DNA of 64,000 bases, from assembly GCA_963578605.1 (NCBI GenBank), contig CAUZEA010000006.1, positions 31,959-95,958 on the forward strand. Direction: 5' to 3'. Source of the DNA: JAKVCB01 sp963578605. Its GTDB lineage: Bacteria > Planctomycetota > Planctomycetia > Pirellulales > Lacipirellulaceae. A program made the translations under genes and the position numbers. A model generated the notes under the pieces. That model saw only the letters and a list, made by a program, of their open reading frames with translations. It was not told where the DNA came from and searched no databases. Positions 9,339 through 18,230 of this stretch are shown here, one piece after another; the stretch's first letter is position 1, and every line of letters starts with the position of its first letter.

Positions 9339-10658
9339 CTAAACCTCTGGCAAGCCTCGGAGAGTTTTCTCAATGTTCCAGGGGTGGCTGTAGTTTTCGC
9401 GCGCTGCAGCCTTGATCACGCCTGCCATCGAAGGATCGATTTTGCGGGGGAAGGGTAGTCGCGGAGCGTCCGCCGCGCGTCGCACCAGCTGGGCGACTGT
9501 GTGGGTGGTGCGGGTAATTGCCTGGGGGGAAACATTTTCAAAATTGTCGAGCTTGGTGTGGAACGCCCACTGTCCCCCGGACCGATAGCACCAGACCGAG
9601 GGAATGCCGAGCATGTTCAGTGGAAACATGTCCGAATAAATACTGACGTCCTCTACGAACTCCGCTCCGTGCCGGCAGGCGTCGTAAACCTTCCGGACCA
9701 ATCGGGTCAGCGCAGGCGTACCGGCGGTGGTGACGATGTCTTCTCCGGCGATTGCGCCGATCGAGTCGAGATTGATGCAGAGCTTGATCTGGTTCGCATC
9801 CTGCACCTGCCGCGTGGCGTAGAGATACGCACCGACGCTCAGCCGCTCTTCGACACCGAACCCGATCAGCCGTACAGTCCTCTTCAATTTCGCTTGCCGC
9901 AAGATTCGCGCCAGTTCCATGACCGCCGCGGTGCCACTGCCGTTGTCGTTTGCACCGGGTGCGTCGGGTACAGAATCCAAGTGGCAAGTCACGACGATGA
10001 TTTCCCGGGCGGCACTTCCTTGTCCGGGGATCTCGGCCCACACGTTCTGGCTTTCGGACGAGACCCGGCGGCCCTGCGTGGTGAGGGAGACCTTGAGCTT
10101 ACCCATCTTCAAAAGATCGACGGCTACCAGGTGTGGTACGCCCACCACGGGCAGGCTGAAGTCGAGCATCCACTGGGGCGCGGCACCTACCGAAATCGGG
10201 GTGCGATATTCCGTGCGGTGGTCTACGACCACCAACCCTTTCAATCTCGCGGCGATCAACTTGCGGCGAAAGGCGGGTAATCGCAAGTTGGCCGCTCCCA
10301 GGAGCAAGCCGACCTTGCCCCGCAGTCCGGGTTGCTGGAGGTCGTGCGGTGTTCCCGTTTGCAGGAAGCAGAGCTGACCGGTTATGCCCTCGCTGGGAGT
10401 GTCGGGTGTGTACATCATGGGCCGGGCCGAAGTGACCCGCCCCGGTTTTCCTCCGGCAACGATCTCCAGCCGGCAGATCCTGGGAAGATAATTGGGAAAG
10501 CGAAATTGCAACTGACCGGCGTCAAGCCCGAGACGACTGAAATGGTTCTCAACGGCGCCTGCCGTTTCTTTCTCTTGACGGCTGCCGGCGACACGCGTGC
10601 CAATCTCGACCGTCAACAGGCGGAGATGTTTTTTAATTTCTCTGAGAGAGGCGTTCAT
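9339..10658 (-). CDS. M28-family zinc aminopeptidase with PA-like insert
   Basis: 439 residues. All metal ligands of the M28 family can be read: His226 (TCHLDS), Asp238 (GANDNGSGT), the Glu pair 270/271 (GFGVEERLS), Asp298 (INLDSIG) and His367 (WAFHTKLDN). The region about 70-200 looks like a protease-associated (PA) domain between the N-terminal helix and the catalytic core. No signal peptide is visible at the ATG used, and the ribosome binding site is poor, so the start may be misplaced; cytoplasmic or unconventional location is therefore open. Likely removes N-terminal residues from peptides. Confidence 0.85.
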   Translation of the reverse strand: MNASLREIKKHLRLLTVEIGTRVAGSRQEKETAGAVENHFSRLGLDAGQLQFRFPNYLPRICRLEIVAGGKPGRVTSARPMMYTPDTPSEGITGQLCFLQTGTPHDLQQPGLRGKVGLLLGAANLRLPAFRRKLIAARLKGLVVVDHRTEYRTPISVGAAPQWMLDFSLPVVGVPHLVAVDLLKMGKLKVSLTTQGRRVSSESQNVWAEIPGQGSAAREIIVVTCHLDSVPDAPGANDNGSGTAAVMELARILRQAKLKRTVRLIGFGVEERLSVGAYLYATRQVQDANQIKLCINLDSIGAIAGEDIVTTAGTPALTRLVRKVYDACRHGAEFVEDVSIYSDMFPLNMLGIPSVWCYRSGGQWAFHTKLDNFENVSPQAITRTTHTVAQLVRRAADAPRLPFPRKIDPSMAGVIKAAARENYSHPWNIEKTLRGLPEV

Positions 10659-11294
10659 GAGAACTGGTTCGGGCTTAAAAGCGATTGGTGCGCCGCCTAC
10701 AGATTGTCACATTCGATGAATAATTTTGGTTGCCGAGTCGTTTACGTTTCAACCCGTGCCACCCATGATGCGAGTCATGCCCCCGCTTCGTTCCGGGCAG
10801 GGGTTTCTCCATGTCGTTCCCCTGGAGTGAACTCCACGAACCCACCCCAATGCTTGTGCCTACCATACTAAAGTCTCGACCCACTGGGTAGTCACACCGT
10901 GCGGAGCGATGGCCTTTTCCCGGTTGCACTCATCGCTTACCGCACCGAAAGAAACCGCAAAGAATCTACGTTTTTTTCCAGGTCGCCGGCCATCGCATCG
11001 ACAAGGTGCGTTTGGGCGACCCGATTCGCCCCGATGTTCTCCCACGACTTCCATGCAGGTCCGAGTGGTCGGTCGGTTGCAAAAATGGATGGGGCAATTC
11101 CTACCTTGTAACGAGCCCGATGTGATTTCACCGTCAAAATCCCGGTTTATCTGTCGATCCTCTTTCGTCTTAGGCTCGACAACCGCATGACGGGCTGCAG
11201 CTCGCAAAAAGAGAGGCACTGCCCAGAAAAGGAAGCCCCTTTTGTTTAACCTTTGCTGGCCAGCACCGATACGGGTTCCAGCCGAACAGTTGAC
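10659..11294. other. Intergenic region, no gene recognised
   Basis: About 640 bases between the start of the M28 peptidase gene and the end of the chitinase-like gene. Several short frames overlap on both strands, none with a known domain, plausible ribosome binding site or consistent codon pattern. No hairpin with a T-run was found. Confidence 0.5.
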
Positions 11295-12971
11295 TCAACG
11301 ACGACGAAACCGCAAGCAACTCAGCGCGGCGATGGACAACAGTCCGAGCGTAGCCGGTTCGGGAACGACCCTGATGTTGTCAACGTGGAGTTCAGCAGCG
11401 ACGGTTTCGCCCTGCCAACTAGGCGCTGCCGCAGAGAGGATACGCACTTCGGTGATGTCGGCCAACGTAGCGGCTATATCGGTGCCATTAACGACGGCTG
11501 TCCAATCGCCGGCGTTGGTCGACAAGGTGCCTGAAGTCCAGCCGCTTTGTGCGGCAAGAGCGATGGCGTTGGTCGTGGAGAATTTGCCACCTGCCCCATT
11601 GATCGCGAGGCGAATGTTCAGCGGGGTATCGCCGGCATTGAGGAGATCCATCGAGATGCCACGGATGCCTGCTGCGGTGTGGTCACCGGTCCACTGCGAT
11701 TTATTGAAGGCGACCAATTTGCTGCCCGCTCCCCCCGCACCGGTGGAAGTGATGATCATGGCGTGGTCTCCCGAGCCGGTGAGGCCGGACGATCCGGTGA
11801 TGATATTGCCTAGATATTCACCGTAGTTCGCAATGCCATTGGCCGAGTCGTAGTTGGCTGTCCAGAGAAAAGCACCATACAAGCCTTGATCTTTTGCATC
11901 TTGAGCAAGGTTTTCAGCTAAATCTTTTGTAATTGGTGCACATTGCGTCCCCGCATCGTGGCAGGGAGTGCCAGGAGCAGGCAGAACTTCAAAAGCTGGT
12001 ATACCCATAAGAACTTTTTGGTTGCCATCAGTTCCACCAGTTGTTTTATTGAGCAAATCAACATAGGACTGGGTTGAGGCTTTAGCCAATGGTTCATAAT
12101 CATCGCTGCTAAAATCGACCATTGTATAGGACATCGCATTTATGTAATCGAGGTCGTTATAGGTATGGGTTACTACATCGATTTCACTTCCTAGCCACTC
12201 GTTATTTGGTAGGATGGTCCCCTGCGGGCCATATTTGGTTAATATATATTGGCAGCTATCGTTAGTACTTCCATCGTTACAAGCTCCAATATGGGATGCT
12301 GCGAGAGTTATTAAGTATTTTCCTCCATATGGGGCGGCACTACCACTACTGTCCAGGCCTTTTCTTAGGTCTTTTACCAAGCGTATTATTTTTTGGTGGT
12401 TAGCAGAAGAACTTCCAGGCGCTTCGATATCTACGTCCACTCCGTCGTAGCCATTAACGGTTACAAAATTTACGATATTTGTAGCTAACGTATCTACCTG
12501 GTCATCACTTAGAACAAACACATTGTTTTCAGCACTCCACTTCCACCAAGAATTGTCAGCGCCACCAAAAGACACAAGCCTTGCTGTACCTGACGGTACT
12601 TCAGGAAGAGCAAACAATGGTCCTGTACCAACCTCAGTAAGAGGTAGCGTAGTACCTGTGCTTTGGTTAGTGTAACCATTCATCAAGAACCCATTGATGA
12701 CCATTTTGCTTTGCGCGGCGGCAAAGTAGGCAGAGCTTGTTGCTTGCTGGTCCATGGGTGTATTCGCGTTATACCCGCTCAGATTCAGGTTTCCCGATAG
12801 CGGCTCGCTGAGGAGTGGCGGGTTGGGATTCGATGCACCACTTGTCCAATTTTCCAGGTGGTCACTTTCAAACATGTCAGTCTGGTTGAGTACCACCGCA
12901 TGAGAACTCACCACTGGAAGACACACGACCAACGTCGTAACACACAGCATAGTTTTTAGTGTCGTCATCAT
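11295..12971 (-). CDS. GH18 chitinase-like secreted protein with PEP-CTERM anchor
   Basis: 558 residues with signal peptide (TMLCVTTLVVCLPVVSSHA). The central part (about 88-385) is a GH18 barrel: start KMVINGFLMNGY, LVSFGGADNSWWKWS, the catalytic motif YDGVDVDIEAP (175-185, acid Glu183), ITLAASHIG, INAMSYTMVDF and GAFLWTANYD. A ~150-residue beta-sandwich (INGAGGKFS, LHVDNIRVVPEP) follows, ending in a PEP-CTERM signal (VPEPATLGLLSIAALSCLRF plus RRR). Substrate is probably a beta-1,4-GlcNAc polymer. Base composition changes sharply inside the gene: sample lines in the catalytic part are about 38% GC, those at the C-terminal end about 60%. This suggests a chimera of an acquired catalytic domain with resident secretion modules. 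Confidence 0.88.
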   Translation of the reverse strand: MMTTLKTMLCVTTLVVCLPVVSSHAVVLNQTDMFESDHLENWTSGASNPNPPLLSEPLSGNLNLSGYNANTPMDQQATSSAYFAAAQSKMVINGFLMNGYTNQSTGTTLPLTEVGTGPLFALPEVPSGTARLVSFGGADNSWWKWSAENNVFVLSDDQVDTLATNIVNFVTVNGYDGVDVDIEAPGSSSANHQKIIRLVKDLRKGLDSSGSAAPYGGKYLITLAASHIGACNDGSTNDSCQYILTKYGPQGTILPNNEWLGSEIDVVTHTYNDLDYINAMSYTMVDFSSDDYEPLAKASTQSYVDLLNKTTGGTDGNQKVLMGIPAFEVLPAPGTPCHDAGTQCAPITKDLAENLAQDAKDQGLYGAFLWTANYDSANGIANYGEYLGNIITGSSGLTGSGDHAMIITSTGAGGAGSKLVAFNKSQWTGDHTAAGIRGISMDLLNAGDTPLNIRLAINGAGGKFSTTNAIALAAQSGWTSGTLSTNAGDWTAVVNGTDIAATLADITEVRILSAAAPSWQGETVAAELHVDNIRVVPEPATLGLLSIAALSCLRFRRR

Positions 12972-13471
12972 TTGCTAACCTGCATCATCGGAATAAGATG
13001 GAGTCGAAAAACTTGTCGGAACCCCAAAGCTGTCTTTCGGAGTGAGCGATTCTTGTGACAGGTGGTTTGGAGTGCGTCTTCACCCGTTCTTGCAACCACA
13101 AGCTGAAGATAAACGCGCTTACCGAGGGTAAAAGATGCCGAACCACCCTGTCAAGTGTTGACCTTGCCCGCATCTTGCCCGCATGGCGGACTCTTTGTTG
13201 ACCAGGGCGAGAGGGTGGCAGGATTCAGGCTTGTCTCATTGACGTTGCTCCGTGACATACTCCGTGCAGTCATTGCCAGGAAGAATTTGACGTTGTACTG
13301 TTGTAGGGTCCATTTTGGTCGCTAAAGACTTTGGGATGCCCACTTTATGCCGCCCACACCAGTCGGTCGGCACCCGCAGTACGGCTGTCGACTTTCCTGA
13401 TTTCACCCATGGCTGCCGAACGATCCACAAGCCTCTCGGAATTTTTTCCGACTACGTGCGGAGCAATGACC
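12972..13471. other. Intergenic region between divergent chitinase-like and NeuB-like genes
   Basis: About 500 bases. A TTGACA hexamer at 13149-13154 on the minus strand with a weak TTACCC 17 bases on is a possible promoter of the chitinase-like gene. The NeuB-like frame is open back to 13331, but nothing there looks coding. No other feature seen. Confidence 0.45.
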
Positions 13472-14296
13472 ATGAAAACAATCGTGATGGCCGAAATCGG
13501 CGAAAACCACTATGGACGTTGGGACGTTTGTCGAGGCATGGTTGAGGAGGCTGCAGCCAATGGTGCCACCATTGCCAAGTTTCAGACCTATACTGCCAAC
13601 CAATTCGGCAAGGATCACCAGTGGTACGAGTGGTTCCAGGGTGTGGAGATGCCCGAAAAGGTGCACTTCGAGATGCAGGAACTCTGCCGCGAAAAGGGCA
13701 TCGAGTTCCTCAGCTCGACCTTTACGATTCGCTCAACCGATTTCCTGGTCGACAAAATGGGGATGACCTCCTTGAAGCTCGCGTCGAGTCGGATCGTTGA
13801 TCACGAGCTGCTTGACTACGTAAATTCTCGAGCGGATCAGGTCAAAACGGTCTACCTTTCCACCGGTGGTGCGACCCTGCCGGAGATTCATGATGCGGTA
13901 GATCGGTTGGCCCGCATCGACAGTCTTTCGTTGTTGCACTGCGTTAGCCAATACCCGACGGATGACCACAATGTCAATCTGCGTGCAATTCCTACCATCA
14001 AGGCAGAGTTTCCGCACCTGCCTGTCGGATACAGCGATCACAGTCGTGGAATCGAAGCTTGCCTGGCCGCGGTCGCACTGGGCGCCGAAGTGCTCGAAAA
14101 ACACTTCACCTATCACACCGGCATGCCTGGCGATGATCACGAAGGAGCGCTCACACCCGAGACCCTCCGCCAACTGGTCCGGCAGATCAGCCGACTTGAA
14201 GTGATGCTAGGATCCGCCGAAAAGGGTCCGGTTGGTGATGAAACGAAAGCATTGAGTCAACTGCGTGGCAAGTTGCTTGAGGTGGACTTCGATTAA
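13472..14296 (+). CDS. NeuB-family (N-acetylneuraminate synthase-like) TIM-barrel protein
   Basis: 274 residues from the ATG at 13472 (GGAG 8 bases upstream; an ATG two codons earlier is an alternative). Motifs of the NeuB barrel: VMAEIGENHYG, VCRGMVEEAAANGATIAKFQ, IEFLSSTF, LKLASSRI, VYLSTGGAT, LLHCVSQYPT, VGYSDHSRGIEACLAAVALGAEVLEKHFT and DHEGALTPE. Such enzymes condense phosphoenolpyruvate with an N-acyl sugar to a nonulosonic acid. The C-terminal antifreeze-like SAF domain of typical NeuB (about 340-350 residues) is missing, so sugar specificity or activity may differ. It stands alone without NeuA or NeuC homologues nearby. The stop codon shares its TTAA with the stop of the convergent gene. 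Confidence 0.82.
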   Translation: MKTIVMAEIGENHYGRWDVCRGMVEEAAANGATIAKFQTYTANQFGKDHQWYEWFQGVEMPEKVHFEMQELCREKGIEFLSSTFTIRSTDFLVDKMGMTSLKLASSRIVDHELLDYVNSRADQVKTVYLSTGGATLPEIHDAVDRLARIDSLSLLHCVSQYPTDDHNVNLRAIPTIKAEFPHLPVGYSDHSRGIEACLAAVALGAEVLEKHFTYHTGMPGDDHEGALTPETLRQLVRQISRLEVMLGSAEKGPVGDETKALSQLRGKLLEVDFD

Positions 14297-14718
14297 TCGT
14301 GCAGTCCAGGGCCATGCTCCAGACGATTGGAGCCTGCTCTACCCGTAACCAGCCGCGTTGTGATTGGGCCAGGATCGAGACCGATTGGGCCGGGATCGAG
14401 ACTGTCTTTGTGACAGGCATCGACCAGTTCTGGAACAGGCATCGGGTGCGGCGTGGGATTGGAATTCGAGCGACCCGTGGATAACGTAATTCTGGTAAGG
14501 CAGTGAACTGAATCGTGCAGTCCAGGGCCATGCTCCAGACGATTGAGGCCCGATCGTACCGGTGCACCAGTCAATAATGGTTCCTCTGCATGAATTGCAG
14601 TTAGATTTTCCGTTTCACTACCACCGGCAACACTTGTCAACACGTCAGCGGCGAGCAGCTGCTTTGCTTCCAGGATCTCGAACTGAGGGCGTCGCTTGGA
14701 AGATTTCAGGAAATTCAT
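14293..14718 (-). CDS. Short LEPR-XLL-type surface protein or remnant, with internal repeats
   Basis: 141 residues from the ATG at 14718 (GAAAGGA site). The N-terminus, RRPQFEILEAKQLLAADVLT, is the LEPR-XLL motif that heads very large planctomycete surface proteins. Here the rest is only about 110 residues of Gly/Pro/His-rich sequence. It contains an exact 35-bp duplication (14295-14329 and 14511-14545, 72 codons apart and in frame; both encode RLEHGPGLHD) and a short tandem LDPGPI/GLDPGPI repeat. Either a small secreted protein or the truncated head of a lost giant one. Stop codon overlaps that of the NeuB-like gene on the other strand. Confidence 0.55.
   Translation of the reverse strand: MNFLKSSKRRPQFEILEAKQLLAADVLTSVAGGSETENLTAIHAEEPLLTGAPVRSGLNRLEHGPGLHDSVHCLTRITLSTGRSNSNPTPHPMPVPELVDACHKDSLDPGPIGLDPGPITTRLVTGRAGSNRLEHGPGLHD
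14295..14545. repeat. Pair of exact 35-bp direct repeats, 216 bases apart
   Basis: The sequence beginning AATCGTGCAGTCCAGGGCCA and ending AGACGATTG occurs at 14295-14329 and 14511-14545 without a mismatch. The offset is a multiple of three and preserves the LEPR-XLL reading frame. A 21-bp tandem GATTGGGCC(A/G)GGATCGAGA unit lies between them (about 14362-14401). Confidence 0.85.
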
Positions 14719-14790
14719 GATGTTTTGTCCTTTCCCCACACGGCAAGAATAGATGGTTGGGTGTGCACTCGTGTAACCAGTAACTCAAAA

Positions 14791-14818
14791 TTGCCAGCCG
14801 GGACGTTGATGGTACACT
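14791..14818 (+). promoter_or_regulatory. Possible sigma-70-type promoter of the FAH-fold gene
   Basis: TTGCCA at 14791 and TACACT at 14813 with a 16-base spacer, about 100 bases before the ATG at 14919. Sequence match only. Confidence 0.35.
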
Positions 14819-14918
14819 TGCGGGTGGAGTACAACACGGCGTGGCCGCAATGCCCGATGGGGGGAAGTCGAGCGGTCTTGTGAATCAACTTTTACCTGTG
14901 CCACAAAGGGAGAAAAAA

Positions 14919-15893
14919 ATGATTGCGCGACGAACAGTGCTGGTGGTTACGTTATTGGGACTTTGCACGTTGCCTTGCTTGAGATCCCCGACGGTCGCTG
15001 CCGAGAATAACGCCACTGCCACCCGGTACTGCCGATTCCAGTCTGGTGACACAGTCGCCTATGGCATCGTGGAAGGGAACCAGGTTCGCCAGCTTGCCGG
15101 TGACCTGTTTCGCGACTTCCAGAAAACGGACAAGCTGTTTCCACTGGACAAAATCACCTTGCTGGTGCCAACCCAGCCAACCCAGGTGCTTGCCATGGCA
15201 GGCAACTACAAGAGTCACCTTGGAGACGAGGAGACCATTACCACAAAAATCACCACGAAGACCACGGTCACGACCCGTAGCAAAACCGGGGAAACCACTA
15301 GCGAAACTACGTCCACCAGCGAAACGCGCCGTAGCGGCGAGATCCCCGAGAAGTTCCAAATCCCGCAACCATTCTTCAAAAGCCCCTCGTGCCTGCAGCG
15401 CCACGAAGGGAACATCGTCCTGCCGAAAGACTCAGAAGTCACCCACTTCGAGGCTGAACTGGTCATTGTGATTGGTAAGACTGCCAGCAACGTGCCAAAG
15501 AAAGATGCCCTCGATTATGTCCTTGGGGTGACTTGCGGCAACGATGTCAGTGCCCGCGACTGGCAGAGGGATGATGTCCAGTGGTGGCGCGCCAAGGGGG
15601 GGAACACTTTCGGACCGTGTGGTCCGTTTATCGCCTCCGCCCTGGATTACGATAACCTGCTGTTGCAACTGCGGCTCAACGGCAAGACGATGCAGGAGGA
15701 GCGGACCAGCCAGTTAATCCATGACATCCCGACGATCGTGAGCTTTGTCAGTCACTATGTGACGTTGTATCCGGGGGACCTGATTTTCACTGGCACGCCC
15801 GGGAAAACGTCGGAGATCCATCCAGGCGATGTGGTCGAAGTGGAATTGGAGGGTGTTGGCGTGCTGCGAAACAAGGTGGTTGCCCAGGAGTAG
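14919..15893 (+). CDS. Exported fumarylacetoacetate-hydrolase-fold protein with Thr-rich insert
   Basis: 324 residues from the ATG at 14919, which follows AAGGGAGA and opens a signal peptide (TVLVVTLLGLCTLPCL, cleavage near TVAAEN). The FAH core is clear: TQVLAMAGNYKSHLGD, FFKSPSCLQRHEG, FEAELVIVIGK (metal-binding Glu pair), VTCGNDVSARDWQ, WWRAKGGNTFGPCGP and a typical end DLIFTGTPGKTSEIHPGDVV. Family members hydrolyse or isomerise 2-oxo acid derivatives and are normally cytoplasmic. This one appears exported and has a ~37-residue Thr/Ser/Arg-rich insertion after GNYKSHLGDE. Function outside the cytoplasm is unknown. Confidence 0.82.
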   Translation: MIARRTVLVVTLLGLCTLPCLRSPTVAAENNATATRYCRFQSGDTVAYGIVEGNQVRQLAGDLFRDFQKTDKLFPLDKITLLVPTQPTQVLAMAGNYKSHLGDEETITTKITTKTTVTTRSKTGETTSETTSTSETRRSGEIPEKFQIPQPFFKSPSCLQRHEGNIVLPKDSEVTHFEAELVIVIGKTASNVPKKDALDYVLGVTCGNDVSARDWQRDDVQWWRAKGGNTFGPCGPFIASALDYDNLLLQLRLNGKTMQEERTSQLIHDIPTIVSFVSHYVTLYPGDLIFTGTPGKTSEIHPGDVVEVELEGVGVLRNKVVAQE

Positions 15894-15979
15894 TTTTTCA
15901 AGGGCTGGGAGCTGTGGTACGACCAGCAGCTTTGATCAGGCCTCCGCGAGCGACCCCGGTCGTCCTCTGGTCTTGGATC

Positions 15980-18230
15980 TCACTCAGGGGTTGCGTGCAC
16001 AACGCCCACCGCCACTGACGGGGAACTCTTCTCGATCAAGAGCTGTAGCAGCTTGCGGTCGGGTTCGAAGAACTCCTTGATCCGAGCGCTGTCGATGTCG
16101 GCGACGATGACCTCACCCACCTCGTCGTAGACAGCGCTAAACAACCCATGGCTCTTCATCTTCTGCGTCTGGTAGCACTTGTAGCGATGGATCAGGTAGA
16201 GATGGGTGAGGGTCATGAGCCGCTTCTTGCGGAGGTTCGTATCGAAGGTGTTCTGGTCCCGAATCATGAGTATGTTGCGCCCATGTCGATCCTGGATGGG
16301 TGTGAACACGACGTTGGCGAGCTTAGCGGAGGTCACGTTGAAGATCCCGAGTTCGAGCAGTTCGGAGCCGGCGGCGTGTGGCCGCAGCTTGACCTTTAGG
16401 GGGCGCGGCAGCTTGTGATACGTGGCCCAGAGTTCGATCCACTCTTCCAGGAGCCGGGTTGGCACTTCGGTCTGGACGAGGTGCTGGAACTGGGTCGACC
16501 CCTTGCCCATCGCTTTGGTCATCGCAGTCCGTCCCGAGGCGGCCATCAGGGCGCTGTCGGCGCGTGGGCCACCAACCAGCGATTGTGGTGTCTGGTAGGG
16601 TGAGTCGGTGAGCCGGAGGCTGCGCTGGAGCCGAGCCAGCGCCAGCATCCCGTCCTCTTGCAGCGCCGTCGCAAAATCCTCACTGGCCCGGCCATCGATC
16701 TGATGACCGCCGTAGGTGATAAAATTGAAGACGAAGCCCATTTTTCCGAGTTCGACGGGGAATCGCGTCATCTCCTGGTCGCTCATTCCGGTCGTATCCC
16801 AGTTGAAGGAAGGTGACAAGTTGTAGGCCATCATCTTGCCTGGGAAGTGAGCGTGGATGGCCTCGGCAAACTCGCGCGCCTCCGAGAGGTTGGCCGTCTT
16901 GGTCTCCATCCACAAGAGATCGCAGAACGGGGCGACGGCCAATGAGCGTGCGATCGCGTACTTGATCCCACCCTGGATCTGGTAGTAGCCCTCTGGTGTC
17001 TTGGCGTGTCCGCAGTCCCAGATGATGTTGATCCCGAGTGAACGCGCGCGTTCCCGTGCTTCCGAGAACGAGGCCTGGCAGGCAAACTCGAGCCATTCCT
17101 CGGTATTCATTTCCAACTCTTCACCCTCGTCGTGGCGAAACCGGATGACGTCGGCTACCGCCCGCGGGTAGGTCTTGAGGCCCGACTCGGCCACCCAAAT
17201 CTCGACGTAGCGGGTCATAACGTTGTCGACGACCGTATCGATCGAGTCCCCCGTGCGGAGCCTCTTGATGCTCTCATCAATCAGCTGCTGCAAGCCTGTC
17301 CGGGCAAGCCAGGCGAAGGCTGCCTGGTATTCGGGCTCATGGATGGCAAACAGGCGATGGCCACGGATGTCCTCGGCGCCCTGTTCGTGGAAGCGTCGCA
17401 GGATGGCAGCGTGGCCAACTTTGTAGCGAGGCATGTCGACGTTCGTTGCACCGAGGATAAAGGCGTCATCCCGTTCGTCTCCCCGGCTTTCCAGTAGCGT
17501 CGCGGACTCGGCGTCCGTGCGCGACGATGATGCCCGCGACGTTCATCACGTCGAGTTGGAATCGGGCGGCGTTGAGCCGCTTGATTTGCTCATCGGCCCC
17601 TACCAAGACCTTACCGCCCTGATGGCCACACTTCTTCGAGCCTGGTCGTTGATCCTCGATGTGATAGCCCGGAACCCCGACCTCGACGAAACGCCGGATG
17701 AGATTGCGGACATGCGCGTCGCAGCCGTGGCCAGTGTCGGCATCGGCAATAATGAACGGGCGGAAATCGTGTTCCGGAGTTGCGCTCCGCTCGGCCTCGC
17801 TCATCCGCGAACGCGCGAAGTGCTGATTCTTGTCTGCCGTTAGCAATGCCCGCACGATCGGTGCTGCCTCCTCCGGGACCTGGCTCAGCGGGTAACTTGC
17901 GAGGTCCGGGCCCGGGTCCTCGCAGATCGAGCCCTTCGCCGAGGTCGCCCAGCCGCCCAGGTAGATGCCCTCGATGCCGGCCCGCTTCATGGCCACTGCC
18001 TGGCCTGGCGAGTACGGGCCAAAGGTCGTGATCGACCGGTGCTCGGCGAACAACCGCCGCAGCAGTTCGTAGAACTTCCCGGCCGTGACCTGGGCGACCG
18101 TATAGTCTTGCGGGATGGTACCGCGCTGATCGATGACCTAGTCTGCGCAGTAGAGCCGCTCGATGCCTTCGAAGCGAGCGCTCGACTGCCACGTGATTAA
18201 CTCGGTTAAGTCTTGCTTGAATTCACTCAT
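15980..18230 (-). pseudogene. aceA: Isocitrate lyase, long form, interrupted by an amber codon and a 2-nt deletion
   Basis: Repairing two lesions gives one ~750-residue protein, the size of the long AceA2-type isocitrate lyase, which splits isocitrate to succinate and glyoxylate. The N-terminal part (18230-~17537) carries TFGPYSPGQA, GIYLGGWATSAKG, DADTGHGCDAHV and the catalytic GSKKCGHQGGKVL. The C-terminal part (~17540-15980) carries LLWMETKTANL, AYNLSPSFNWDTTGMSDQEM, FNFITYGGHQIDG and SSGRTAMTKAMGKGSTQFQH. Lesion 1: codon 31 is TAG (18138-18140). Lesion 2: near 17520, GTCGCG-CACGGAC replaces an expected GTCGCGCGCACGGAC, a loss of one GC unit. The ATG overlaps the malate synthase stop (ATGA). 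Recent decay or assembly errors would look the same. Confidence 0.85.

Noticed and set aside
14295..14545. Two 35-bp repeats as a CRISPR array
   Set aside because: Only two units 216 bases apart, in frame within a coding region, without cas genes.
18138..18140. TAG in isocitrate lyase as a pyrrolysine or suppressed codon
   Set aside because: Position is not a conserved special residue and the gene has a second, unrelated frameshift.
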